From positions 1 to 24,666 of the forward strand of contig CAYLYH010000031.1 in assembly GCA_964388155.1 (NCBI GenBank): DNA of 24,666 nt, given 5' to 3'. Both the position numbers and the translations under genes were made by a program. Below are positions 1 to 11,284 of the stretch, one piece after another. Source of the stretch: JACNKV01 sp964388155. GTDB taxonomy: Bacteria; Fidelibacterota; Marinisomatia; Marinisomatales; JACNKV01. The notes beneath the pieces were generated by a model. It searched no databases and was not told the origin of the DNA. It was given only the letters and a program-made list of their open reading frames with translations. How positions within the stretch are numbered: position 1 is the stretch's first letter; every line of letters begins with the position of its first letter.

Positions 1-52
1 GTTACGGAATCGCTTAATTTAAGTTTTAATAACGTAAACATTCTACATTATG

Positions 53-140
53 CGGAGAGGGAGGGATTCGAACCCCCGGTCCGAAGATCGGACACCGCAT
101 TTCGAGTGCGGCGCATTCAGCCAAGCTCTGCCACCTCTCC
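53..140 (-). tRNA. tRNA-Ser (anticodon CGA)
   Basis: Read on the minus strand this folds as a class II tRNA. The 7-bp acceptor stem is GGAGAGG/CCTCTCC. The anticodon stem CCGCA/TGCGG encloses the loop CTCGAAA, giving anticodon CGA, which reads UCG serine codons. A long variable arm (GTCCGA...TCGGAC) marks it as a Ser type, and the T arm carries GGTTCGAATCC. The discriminator base is G, as expected for serine. CCA is not encoded: the genome reads CAT after the discriminator. Confidence 0.95.
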
Positions 141-168
141 ATAAATTGCCTATAACCTACCGTTAAAT

Positions 169-633
169 TTACGATTGTCTCCGTGAGCGGAAAAAGTCTT
201 GTATTAATAACGTACACCGTTCTTCTTCCACCCCACCAAGAACAGCGACATTCGACTCTAAACGGGAATCGCCGCAAATTTGATACAACGACCCACAACA
301 TCCTTTTTCTTCGTCGTAACTCCCGAAAACAACCATTTTCAAACGACTGTTAACAATGGCACCGGCACACATTGGGCATGGTTCTTTGGTTACATATAAA
401 ACAGCATCCGTTAAACGCCAGTCATCGATGGTGTTTGCTGCAGCAGTGATTGCAAGCATTTCCGCGTGTGCCGTCGGATCTTTAAGCGATTCCCGCTGAT
501 TATATCCGCGACCAATGATGGTATTCTCTTTAATCACAACTGCACCTACCGGGACTTCTCCCATTGCAAACGCTTCTTCTGCCAGACGAATGGCTTCATT
601 CATCCACTTTTTGTTCGGATTATCGCCTACCAT
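169..633 (-). CDS. tadA: tRNA-specific adenosine deaminase (TadA)
   Basis: TadA deaminates adenosine 34 to inosine in the wobble position of tRNA-Arg(ACG) in the cytoplasm. The 154-residue protein has the cytidine/deoxycytidylate deaminase zinc site complete: TAHAEM with H56 and the proton-shuttling E58, and PCPMCAGA with C86 and C89. Length is normal for the family. No clear Shine-Dalgarno precedes the ATG at 633, and Met11 (WMNEAIRLA) is a possible alternative start because most homologues have few residues before this helix. It lies 33 nt downstream of the lipoprotein gene and just upstream of tRNA-Ser, all on the same strand. Function is secure from the motifs; the exact start is not. Confidence 0.93.
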   Translation of the reverse strand: MVGDNPNKKWMNEAIRLAEEAFAMGEVPVGAVVIKENTIIGRGYNQRESLKDPTAHAEMLAITAAANTIDDWRLTDAVLYVTKEPCPMCAGAIVNSRLKMVVFGSYDEEKGCCGSLYQICGDSRLESNVAVLGGVEEERCTLLIQDFFRSRRQS

Positions 634-666
634 GTGTTAGAGTGTTCGGGTGTTACTGACGTTTGA

Positions 667-1320
667 TTATTGTGATACTATTCCGCGGAGAGTTTCTAAC
701 TCTTCTGCAAGAACCTGCCGACCGATGACCGTTTCAATATCCGGGAAAAATAATGACGCATTTGGATTTAACATATATCGAATAGTTTGTACATGCAACA
801 AACTGGTTGAAAAATCTCCGATAAAATAATTCGAAGATGCAACGGTAATAAGAATATCATGATAATTCAAGGATGGATTATGTGAAAACTCCCATTCTTC
901 TGAAACATCATCCAATAAAAGATTTCCACGAATAATGGCAAGTGAATCCTCTCCGTTTGCATTGTAAACAAAACAGAGTCCGGCCAATATCTCATGTTCA
1001 AGCAATACTGTAGTATTTATATCTTCAGCCATCAGTAACCCCATTTCAAAATATTTTATACTGCTATCCAGTTCTGTTTCCATCTCTCTCAGCTTTCCAT
1101 AGCTCCATCCCAATCCATTATACGCATCCTTGTAGGACGGATCAAGCTCTGCCGCATTAAGAAACCATTCATTGCTGGTCGCATAATCTCTGCTCTCATA
1201 CATGTCCCAGGCATACGCTGTCATATCCGCCTGAGTCGCGTCCCATTGTTTGCGGCAACCGAAAATACTTATAATGATAAGCCCTAAAATAAGCAACATA
1301 AATTTGTTCGTAATCTTCAT
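667..1320 (-). CDS. Predicted lipoprotein with TPR-like repeats
   Basis: This is a 217-residue protein of unassigned function. A hydrophobic signal segment ends in a lipobox (SIFGC, acylated Cys22), so it is predicted to be an envelope-anchored lipoprotein. The mature part is helical; residues about 35-95 (YESRDYATSNEWFLNAAELD, then YKDAYNGLGWSYGKL) have the spacing of TPR-type helices. Its ATG overlaps the TGA of the giant surface-protein gene by four bases (1317-1320, ATGA), which implies translational coupling. TPR lipoproteins often scaffold envelope assemblies, so a role in exporting, anchoring or assembling the large protein is a reasonable inference but is not shown. It is not a recognised named gene. 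Confidence 0.75.
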   Translation of the reverse strand: MKITNKFMLLILGLIIISIFGCRKQWDATQADMTAYAWDMYESRDYATSNEWFLNAAELDPSYKDAYNGLGWSYGKLREMETELDSSIKYFEMGLLMAEDINTTVLLEHEILAGLCFVYNANGEDSLAIIRGNLLLDDVSEEWEFSHNPSLNYHDILITVASSNYFIGDFSTSLLHVQTIRYMLNPNASLFFPDIETVIGRQVLAEELETLRGIVSQ

Positions 1321-4300
1321 CGGATTAACATGATTTTTTGAGTTTTGAATACGCCGGAACTCGTCATGAGTCTGACAAAGTAAATCCCGGAGGAAACCTG
1401 AGTTTCAAATGAGTTGACGCCTGCCCATTGGATAGTATGCCTCCCGATGGCTTTATTTCCATCCACGAGCGTCAGCACTTTTTGCCCAAGTAAATTGTAA
1501 ATGGAAAGATTCACTTGCTGTTCGGGGCCATGTGAAAATCCAATGTCATACATGATGGTCGTTACCGGGTTAAACGGATTTGGGTAATTTCGGTGTAGAT
1601 TTGTACTTTCCGGCACAATTAGGGTTTTCTCTCCTAATCTGAAATACCCCATTTTCTTCGTATAAGCCGTAATATGTCCGTTTTCTGCCATAGATGGTAG
1701 CTCCACCCACCGCAAATGATCTTTCCTCTGATAAATAGCCAATCCTTCAAAATCACTTCCGATCGTAATCTGCACAGGATTTTCAAACATCATGGATTCA
1801 TTCCCGATGCAATACAACGCCTCATCTTTAAAGAAAGGATTAAACATGGTGGAATCAACAATCAGAAGTGGTTGATTTTCTTTCGCGGTTCCTTTTCCAC
1901 CGGATATTCTAAGTAGTCCGTCCGGGCTCCTGCCTGACCATGGTTCTAAGATTCTTGCACTGGTCAATCCTACTTGACGGGTGATGGCTGTATCTCCAAC
2001 GACAGCATAAGAGGAACATGCAAACGTGTAAGTCCCGGCACTGGCAAGCCCAAAATCATGATGACCGGTAAACGTATACTCGGAAATGGTATCCAAAACG
2101 ACCCGTTGTTCTTGAACTCGTAAAATCGGATTAACCGTCGTACCCATTGTATCCGTAATGATAACCTCGAAATACTTTGAAAAGGCATTGTTTTGTATCA
2201 CAGCGATTGAAAGATGCGGCCGCGGGATGCGAATCATATCTATAGTGAATGATGTCGTATCTGATAATCCCTGAGAATCCGTAGCGATAATTTGTACATG
2301 CGCAGAATCGTGGGAGGCTATCAATCCGGCGATAGGTTGAAATATAACCGTATCACCCGCACCGGTTGACTGGAAGGTTGCCACACTAAATGTCAGTGTG
2401 TCAATTTTATCCGCCGAAAGATTGAACGTTAACAATGTATCATCGACATCGATGACAAACTCAGAAAAGTCCACAAAAAATGAATCGTTTTCAACAACGG
2501 TGAATCGGGGGATTTCACTCCAGAGCGGCGGATCATTTTCCGGCAGAACTGTGATGAGAATGGTATCAGACGCAACGGCATCATCAGGGTCACTTACAAA
2601 CATGATGACCTGATGTTCCGTACCAAAATAATTTGAATCACTGTCGAACGTGGCAAAGGTCAGCCCGCTCAAAGTATCGATAGTGACAGAAATACTTCCT
2701 CCCGTTTCAATTCGTGGAGATTTCGCCGGGTTATCATTACCCTGTAAAGAATATTGTTTTGTAAGTGATTCTAGACGTCTTGGGGACGTTCCGGGTCCTG
2801 CAATGATTCGTCCCAGTGGATACCCTTCATGGGAGACAGAATCCAATATCACTGCTTGCCACGATAATTCTGTTGAATCATTATCGACATCGTCTGCCCA
2901 TTGCGTCAAATTTATTTGAATTGTATCAAGATGATCCTCGTAAAATTGAATGTGGTCATCCGGTGATAATATTTGGACAGTCGGTGTATCATTTACGGCA
3001 TGAACGGTCATCGGGAACACCATTGTATCCGAGAAAGCCCAATTATCTTCAGCTATAATTTCGATTTCGTAAGAACCGGTGTCATCTTGAGTTGGGTTCC
3101 ACAAAATAATGCCATTTTCATCTATGGACACCGAATCTGTGGCTTCATCTCCAATAATTCGTGTTGTGGTTGCAGAAAACGACAGTACATCGTTTAATAA
3201 TGTTTCAAAATCAAGATCGGAGTAGTGCAAATATAGCGTGAATACCGAATCTTCGTATGCATCTATGGCATTGACTTGTGTAACTATTGGAGCGGAGTTC
3301 CAACGTAAAATTGGGTTCGAAGATAATGTATCGGATATATTACCGGCAATATCAAATGCACGTAGGTAAACCTCATACTCTGTATTATGAACTAATGGGA
3401 CAATTTCTGTAAAACCGGTATCTGCCGTGGATGTCCAATCTACAAAATTGTTGATGCCTTCATCAGGAAGCTGACGCACAGCATATTCATAATGATCCAT
3501 CCCGGAAGCTGTAGGCGCTGATGGTTCGGTAAAACCTGTCCATAAGACAAATAATGTATCTGAAGAAATAAGCGAATCTATATTTACTGTATAAACGCTG
3601 TCAGGAGAAAACTCACCCAATGTTATGGCGTTGGGATCGTAAACCAAGGAAGTAAGGCTGGAGTCTCCAATCGTCCGATTACCGGCAAGATCGTATTTTG
3701 CTCCCCGAACATAGATTGTATCTCCCTGCGCCAAGGTTGTTGCTTGGTTAAGTGCATCAGAAATATCCAATATACTTCTGTAGTATGACATGGTCCCTGC
3801 CTGCACGATGCTGTCAGCTTCGCCTATGGTAACCCAAGTTTCTCCCATCTTTAATGGAATAATCATTTCAATATCGAAATGTTCTGTCAAATCGTCGATA
3901 ATAACAGGGATAACCACTTCCACCGAGTCCGTGATTCCGTTAATCCAACCGTTGACGACATTTACACCATGCGGTATTAAATCCCCGGTCGAAAAATCTG
4001 CAGGAGGAGTATTATCCACGATAAATATTTCATCATTTATCGATATATCAATGGCATTCCCCGCCAAGTCTTTTCCGACAATTGAAGCCAAGATCGCACC
4101 GGAATTCTTTGCGCTATCGGGTAAAGTGATACTGTACGTCCATACAGAATCTCCTTGCGAGGACTCAGAATATTCAAGCCCGACAAACGAATCATCCGTC
4201 GAATCTGCATACTGGATATTTAATGTTGGTGGAATCGTTGCATTGATTTGTTCGTTAAAATTGGCATCTATTTTTATCACATCACCCGATTTCCCAAGGT

Positions 4301-7300
4301 TTTGTAATGTGGGCTGCGTTTGATTTTCGTACGCGAAAGTCACCGTCGGTGTAGTATTATCCACAATCAACGTGGAATCTCCCGTGACATTCTCATCCGG
4401 TAAAATGTTCGTCGCTAAATCTGTCGCAGTGATAGACACAACCGCTAAACCATTATTTATCTGACCACCCGGAATGACTGCATCATACACCCATGTCGTA
4501 GAATCATCATTGAACAATATCATCTCTGCATTGGATACATCATCTCCCGTACCCGCATAATCAATTGATACTGTCGGTGTTGGAAGTATTCGTTCTGTGA
4601 ATATCGCGGTTATCGTTACGACCGTGTCTGCGCTTGCATAGCCGTGCGTGTAAGTTAAAACTCCATTCGGCGATGTTGTATCATAGGTAACTGACGTAGA
4701 AATATACGTATCCGATAGCGACGTATTCCCTGCAGAATCAATCGCAGACCATGCAATGTCATAAAGCGTACCGCTTATTAAAGTACTTAACACATTGGTC
4801 GGATCGGTCGGGGCATAATCTTCGTAGGTTTGACTGCCTAAAAGCTCTTCATCAACCAATTGAATTATGTGAGGACTGTCGTTATCCGGTGCACCGCCAC
4901 GCCTTGTCCACGTTATCGTTCCACTCTCAACCGTTTCACTCAGTGAATACCCCATCAGCGTATGATTGATAAATACTGATGAATCCGGGCTTAAAGAGGT
5001 AAACACAGGATGTGTATTATCTACACGAAGAACCGAACCACCGGTGGTCGTTCCCTCAGAAACATAATTACCGGATATATCTTTCGCAATGATACTGACG
5101 TTGGCCACTCCATCATTCCCATCCGGTATCGTTACTGAATATGTGTAGGTCGTATCATCTACATAATCCATCACTGTTGTGTCCATCTCCGTACCTTCTG
5201 CATACAAAATATATAGTTGAGGAAACGGACTCACCTGCATTGTCTCACTAAAATCTGCGGTAATGAGAACTACATCCCCTTCTGCGGTCAATGAATCTGA
5301 ATATGTTAATTGTACAGCAGGAAGTGTATTATCCACAATCAACGTGGAATCTCCCGTGACATTCTCATCCGGTAAAATGTTCGTCGCTAAATCTGTCGCA
5401 GTGATAGACACAACCGCTAAACCATTATTTATCTGACCACCCGGAATGACTGCATCATACACCCATGTCGTAGAATCATCATTGAACAATATCATCTCTG
5501 CATTGGATACATCATCTCCCGTACCCGCATAATCAATTGATACTGTCGGTGTTGGAAGTATTCGTTCTGTGAATATCGCGGTTATCGTTACGACCGTGTC
5601 TGCGCTGACAAATTCATGAGTATAGGTTAAATCCAAAGATGGAACCATGATGTCGTAGTAGAGTCCGGGCACGGTTGTTGTTCCGGTATTCCCTGCTGTA
5701 TCTACCCCTGTAAAAATCAAATCATAGGTGGTATAACTGACTAAATTAAGCGATCCGGTGTTTTCGATTTCATCAGGAGAAATTGTGCCTTGAAGGAGTT
5801 CGTCAGCAAAAAGATCTGCTTCGACAGTGCTACCGGGACCATTCGTCCGTGAAAATGTAATTGTACCGCTCTCCAAATCTTCCGAAAGTGTCCAGCCTAT
5901 ATCTTTATGGTTAATAAACGCATTAGTATCAGGATACGTCGAAGAAAACACAGGAGCAACATTATCAAATCGCAGATTTGTTCCGCCGCTGACATCTCCG
6001 GCATCCAGCGTGTTTAACGCTTTGTCTCTTCCGGCAATCGTGACAATTGCTGCACCATTAATATTTGCTAATTGTGTGAGTGTATACGCCCATACCGTCC
6101 CGTTCATCATTGTCATTTCCGCGTCTGCAATATCTGATTCTGTTTCCGGTAAATCGATATAAATCGTCGGGGGAGAGACTAAATCCATGGAATCACTAAA
6201 TGTTGCGGTAATAAGGATATTTCCATCTTCAAAGTTGAAGAGAGAATCTGAAGGATAACTCAGGTCACATGTCGGAGATTCTGTATCGATGACTATGTTT
6301 TGATTGAACGAAAGCGAACCGGGCGAACCGGGAGTTTGTAATGCAGAGTTGATTTCATTCCCGGCAATATCTCGAATTGCAGCGCCGTTTAAAGCGAACG
6401 AACTCTCATTTATGTAATCCAGATCTGAACTTGTATCACCGACACTAACTACGTATTCAAATATTAACGTATCCGTCCCGGAGCCGGAAATAAAAGTGGC
6501 AGTCGCATCATTGTCCCCAGTTTCCAAGTTAAGGAAAGGCGTTCCTTCAGTGATATAAACAACCTCATCTACCAGAAGCTGAATTGTGATTGTATCATCA
6601 ATCGTAAATGCCTGATTGTTGCCGGGAGACTGTACCGTCGACACCGTTGAGCTGGTTTGGTCAATCAGCAGCGTAGTTACGCTTGCATTTCCAGATCGCG
6701 AATTTCCGGCAACATCCGTGAGAATAGCATTGACGTGCAGAGTCTCTTCGTCTGAAAATTCTTCCAGAGATTCCACTTCCCCCTGCGATGCAGTTACAAC
6801 AACTGTTGTATTGATATCTCCGCCGGTGATCGTTTGAGCCGAACCTTGCTCAGAAAATTCATTTATACCAATTGATCCCATTAATTGAATGGTACCGCCA
6901 TTCAGGGATGCATCGTCTGCAACTGGAATATCAACATTTAATTCCGTATTCCCGCCATTCCAATGCCCGGGGATAATATTCCCTCCAAGCGTGGTAAGTG
7001 TTCCGACAGTAAAGGCACCCGGTCTTTCGGTATCAATGGTAATCGTAGTGGGAGATTGTGTCCCAATTGTGGCGTTTCCGTAAATATCTGTAACTCTAGC
7101 CGATACATATACAACTACTTGCTCATCATAAAAAGTGAGAGACTCAAAATCAGTTCCATCAATAGATATATCCACCGTTGAACCAAAATCAGAGCTTTGG
7201 ATTGTATAGGCTCCGCCTATATTTGTATAGTCTTCTGTATTAATTCCCATTAATATCTGCAGGCTTCCACCTTCTAATGCCGGATTTCCGTCAACCACGG

Positions 7301-8044
7301 AAACTGTCACAGTAAGCCCCGTATTACTATTGTTCCAATATCCGGAAATTATGGGAGCTCCTACTGTCACAATATTGCCGACGGTGAATTCTTCCGGCGA
7401 ATTGTCATTATCCAAAATAGAATAGCTGTGAGAGGTTACTCCACCCGGTGCTACATTTGAAAAATCAGAGAGTCCAACAATGATAGCTTCATCATCTTCA
7501 TCGATGTTATCATTCTCAACGACAATATTAATCGTTGCGATTGTTTCTCCTGCATCGAGGGTGATGCTTCCATCCTCTAGTGAATAATCAATGCCTCCAC
7601 CCGTTGCCGTACTGTTTTCTGCATCAACAACATAACTAAAAGAAATGCCTTGTCCAGAGGCGGCGGAGAGTTCTATTTCCAACGAAACATTAGTAACTGC
7701 TTCTAATCCGCTTGAAGTTTCACTTGTAAAATAAATGGTAGGTGTTGGGTCATTATCCGTAATTGTCGCCGTAAACTCGGTGTTCGCGTTCAAAGTAGAG
7801 TTCTCCGGGGACGAAAGCGTCATTTCAATTGTCTCATCAATCTCATCGAGAAGATCATTGATGATAGCAATCGTCATTACTGAATCTGTCTCACCTGCAG
7901 CGATCGTGGCAATACCGGATGAGAAAGTATAATCGACACCGCTACTTTCTGCGCTTCCTCCGGTAATAGAGTAATTTACGCTGATGTTTTTTCCTGACAC
8001 TGCAGAAAGTTCAACCGTCACGGTGGCAGTCCCATCGCCTTCAT
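1317..8044 (-). CDS. Giant T9SS-exported surface protein, C-terminal part (broken by assembly gap)
   Basis: This open frame (about 2240 residues) enters from the N gap and ends at TGA 1317. It continues the protein that starts at 10353. In translation order it has the end of one Calx-beta repeat and one full repeat (about 8044-7400). Two related Ig-like units follow, each starting FTVG (about 7400-6650), then a run of bacterial Ig-like units with conserved VDNT and DLAGN-type motifs (about 6650-3650). An FN3-like module lies near 3560-3300 and cadherin/Ig-like modules at about 3300-2220. A T9SS sorting domain ends the protein (about 1620-1320, with NYPNPFNPVTTIMYD and GIYFVRL). Predicted role: large extracellular adhesin or surface-layer protein, exported by T9SS. 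A translated start at the gap edge (TTG at 8150) would be an artefact. It contains a 281-bp perfect internal repeat. Confidence 0.9.
4354..4634. repeat. 281-bp perfect direct repeat, copy A
   Basis: These 281 bases are identical to 5326-5606, offset by 972 bp (324 codons), so both copies are in the same reading frame of the surface-protein gene. Each encodes an Ig-like unit from SADTVVTITAIFTERILP to STLIVDN. Sequence on either side diverges at once. Confidence 0.97.
5326..5606. repeat. 281-bp perfect direct repeat, copy B
   Basis: Second copy of the repeat at 4354-4634. All bases match by eye across the full length. The other Ig-like units of this protein are related but clearly divergent at nucleotide level. 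Confidence 0.97.
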
Positions 8045-8144
8045 NNNNNNNNNNNNNNNNNNNNNNNNNNNNNNNNNNNNNNNNNNNNNNNNNNNNNNNN
8101 NNNNNNNNNNNNNNNNNNNNNNNNNNNNNNNNNNNNNNNNNNNN
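8045..8144. other. Assembly gap (100 N placeholder) inside the Calx-beta array
   Basis: Exactly 100 N, the usual placeholder for an unknown gap length. The right flank stops 37 residues into a Calx-beta repeat of about 113 residues. The left flank resumes about 15 residues into another. The reading frames of the two flanks join only if the true gap is a multiple of three. If only one repeat junction is missing, about 90 codons (270 nt) are absent; more repeats would add about 339 nt each. Confidence 0.9.
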
Positions 8145-10353
8145 ACCCAACCGTCGACTCTAATCCCGATACTGCCGATAACTGAACTGTGAGGGCGACC
8201 GTGCTAACAGCTTCACTTCCTGTTCCGGTTGAAGCACTAAAGGAAATTGTTGGTTGCGGATCTTCATCCGTGATAGAATAAGTGTGTATCGCGTTTGTTC
8301 CCAATGATGAATTTGTTGGATTTGATAATGTAATTTCCACGGTCTCAGTGCTTTCATCAAGTGCATCATTGACCACCGTTAAATCAAACGTCGTGCTTGA
8401 GGATCCTGCCGGGATTGAGAGGGTTCCGCTCGTAAGCGTATAATCTGTCCCTCCTCCGGTTGCATTTCCTCCGGTTGCACTGTATCCAACTGTAATCGGT
8501 AAACCTGATACTGCCGATAACTGAACGGTAAATGTTACCGAAGTATTGCTCTCTACACCGCTTGAGTTTTCATCAGAAAAAGCAATGGTCGGAGCAGCGT
8601 CATCATCGGAGATTGTCATCGTATGCGTCGTATTATCACCCAAGCTCACATTGGATGGATTTTGCAAAGCGAGAATAATCGTTTCGCTGTTCTCATCAAT
8701 GGTATCATTCTCCACCGTTACAGTGAACGTCTGACTCGTTATGCCCGCATTAAATGTCAGTGTCCCCTCAGAAATAGTAAAGTCTGTACCGCCACTAGAT
8801 GCTGTGCCTCCCGATACGATGTAGTCAATGTCTATTTGTGCCCCGGACGCAGAAGAAAGTTCGACGGTTACCGTAACATCTCCGGCATCTTCCGTTACAG
8901 AATATTCTGTTGTTGTAAAACCTACTGTCGGGGCAACATCATTATCGGTAATTGTATACGTATGTGTTTGGTTCGACCCAAGTGTCGCGTAACTCGGATT
9001 GGATACCGTCACAATAAATGTCTCGTTAGATTCATCAAGCGCATCATCCACAATTGTTGCAAAGATGGACTGGGACGTCACTCCCGGAGAAAACGTCAAA
9101 ACATCTGAAGCAAGGGTATAGTCCGTGCCGCTTCCGGTAGCCGTTCCTCCCGTTACAGCGTAATTCACAGATACAGTTCGACCGGATGCAGCCGACAATT
9201 CCGCCATAAGCACTGCCGGAGTACTTTCTTCTCCGCCTGAAGATGAAGCGTCGTTAAAACTGACAAAAGGTTCTGCATCATCATCCGTAATAGTGATTGT
9301 ATGTGTCGTATCTGTGCCTATACTGGCATTTACCGGACTGGTTAAGGTTAAAATAATTGTTTCGTTTGTCTCATCAAGGACATCGTTTGTGATCGTAAAT
9401 GAGATTGCTTCTGATTGGTCACCCGGAGAAAAGGTAACTGTCCCTGACCCAAGGTTATGATCGACACCACTGCCGGTTGCGGTTCCTGATACCGTATAAT
9501 TCATTAAAGTTGTATACCCGGATTGAGTAGATTGTGAAACTAAAACATTTACCGTGCCTGCTGCTTCGTTTTCTGTGGATGAAGATGAAGAAAAATCTAT
9601 TTCGGGTGGATCATTAATATCTGTTACAGTAACTACGTGGGATGTTATTCCACCCAACGTTGCGTTAGTTGGATTTGAAATATCTAAAGCTAATGTTTCA
9701 TCGGGCTCATCAATACCATCATTATGTAAATATATGTTTATGTCGTGGCCTAAACTTCCCTCTGTAAAAGTCATCGTACCGCTACTCGTATTATAATCAG
9801 AACCGGAAACGCTACTTGCATCTTCATTTATCGCCCAATCAATTGTAACGGTTTTCCCTGCTCTTTTTGATAAATCGACGTCAATGTATGTATAAGACGC
9901 TTCATCACGACTTGAAGAATTTGTACTAAACGTAACACTTGGCGGATCGTCATCATCGGTAATTGTATACGTGTGCTGATTCGTCCCCAACGAAAGTCCG
10001 CCTGAAGCACCATAAATATCGATGATGACTGTTTCATCTTCTTCATCACGAGTATCATCCACAACGGTAAAGTCGATGGTGGTTGTTAAATCCCCTGCAT
10101 TAATTGTAGCCGTTCCATTTGATAATGTAACATCATAATAGCTGGTTGGATAGTTCTTTGCGGTAGAAGAGGCATTGAGCGTATAATTTACAGTAACGTT
10201 GCTTCCGTGTGTTGTATCTAATGTCAGCGTAATGGAGGCAGAGGTTGATCCCTCCGAACCGGATGTAGCGGCAGAAGAAAAACCGATAGTAGAAGCACCA
10301 TATAACGTGCCTGTTAACAGAGCGGCAATTCCAATAAAGGTAATACGTTTCAT
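8145..10353 (-). CDS. Giant T9SS-exported surface protein, N-terminal part (Calx-beta array)
   Basis: This is the 5' part of the gene ending at 1317. From ATG 10353 it begins with a Sec signal peptide (MKRITFIGIAALLTGTLYGA), followed by six complete Calx-beta repeats of about 110 residues and the start of a seventh that runs into the gap. Repeats end in YTITDDD/DND and contain the acidic DxxxDExxET motif (for example DALDESTETVEITL), the typical Ca2+-binding pattern of Calx-beta domains. A TTG four codons upstream (10365) is an alternative start; the ATG lies 17 nt after the stop of the preceding outer-membrane-protein gene and fits a signal peptide better. A TGA at 8041 in this frame is an artefact of the placeholder length. 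Role: calcium-stabilised extracellular stalk or adhesin. Confidence 0.88.
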
Positions 10354-10369
10354 ATTATTCTTCAAAAGT

Positions 10370-11277
10370 TTAGAGAGTGAATCCGATTGTTATGAAGCCG
10401 TCTACCCAACTTGAGAACCCAAGATTATTCTCCGCAGAATCTTTCACGTTAATCGCAGACGTTGATCGGATGCCGAACCGAAGATCCACGGCATTCCGTA
10501 TGGCAAAACCATAAGAGTTTTCTGCAATAAATCCAAAAGAACCACCAATCATTCCTGTACCAAATTTTACTTTTCCGGGTCCCGCAGGAAATGAAATTAT
10601 TCCGAGGACAGATGCTCCGGTGTATTTCCCTCCAATGGGCAAATAGTTTTCGAAGTTAAATGACCCGATCTCAGCCCCAAATCGGAAGCGCACGGAACCT
10701 AATTGCATTAGAAGTGGAAACTCTATGCTGATTCGATAATCAATTGAAGAATTATACGTCGAGAGAGGATGATTCACAAACCCCGGAGAAGATCCGGTAA
10801 CCATAATTGAATATCCCATCGTTTTTGCTAAGTCTGCTAATTCCTCTTCAGATAGTTCTTCTTCTCCATATTCTTCTNNNNNNNNNNNNNNNNNNNNNNN
10901 NNNNNNNNNNNNNNNNNNNNNNNNNNNNNNNNNNNNNNNNNNNNNNNNNNNNNNNNNNNNNNNNNNNNNNNNNNNNNTTCTTCTCCATATTCTTCTTCAT
11001 AATCTTCCTCATAATACAAACTATCTTCGCCCGCGTATTCACTATCTAATTCATCTTCATAGTATTCATCATCGTAATAGTCGTCTTCCTCGTAATATTC
11101 ATCCTCTTCGAGATATTCTTCATCGTCAATCACTTCTTCTTCATCATCCCAAAATACTTCAACCGCATCATCTTCTGCATCTTGCGCAATAAGAGTTGAT
11201 GTTGGATAAGCTATCGCCAAAAATAAAATTATCGGAATAAAAATAGAAGATTTATGTATGTATTTTTGTGATCTCAA
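10370..11277 (-). CDS. Outer-membrane protein with acidic D/E/Y-rich segment (contains assembly gap)
   Basis: One gene, split by the N run at 10878-10977. A TTG start at 11277 is preceded by AGAGG seven bases upstream. A signal peptide (to about STLIAQ, residue 32) leads into some 70 residues that are almost all Asp, Glu and Tyr (for example EDEYYEEDDYYDDEYYED). After the gap the same acidic sequence continues (EEYGEEELSEEELADLAKTM) into a Gly/Phe-rich region of alternating beta-strand character that ends WVDGFITIGFTL, typical of an outer-membrane barrel. The flanks of the gap share 19 bases; overlapping them restores one in-frame protein of 262 residues. ATG 10819 is therefore not the true start. 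The gene lies just upstream of the giant surface-protein gene, and a helper role comparable to SprF beside SprB in gliding bacteria is conceivable. The family is not identified. Confidence 0.8.
10878..10977. other. Assembly gap (100 N placeholder) inside acidic low-complexity codons
   Basis: Exactly 100 N. The 19 bases before it (10859-10877) are identical to the 19 bases after it (10978-10996): ttcttctccatattcttct. The true gap may be zero or slightly negative, with two contigs that overlap by less than the assembler's threshold. Confidence 0.9.
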
Positions 11278-11284
11278 TTGGATA

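Noticed and set aside
4354..5606. CRISPR-like direct repeats
   Set aside because: There are only two copies, 281 bp long, in frame inside a coding gene.
1716..7932. Numerous plus-strand open frames of 60-180 codons opposite the giant surface gene
   Set aside because: They are antisense shadows: no motifs and no ribosome binding sites noticed, and composition explained by the repeat protein on the other strand.
8041..8150. A stop (TGA at 8041) and a start (TTG at 8150) that would make two separate surface-protein genes
   Set aside because: Both arise only because the 100-N placeholder shifts the frame. Calx-beta repeats continue on both sides, there is no signal peptide after the gap, and the only sorting domain is at the far end.
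10370..10819. Separate 149-residue gene starting at ATG 10819
   Set aside because: The frame is open upstream with acidic codons (EEYGEEELSEEELADLAKT) that continue the sequence before the gap, so this Met is internal.
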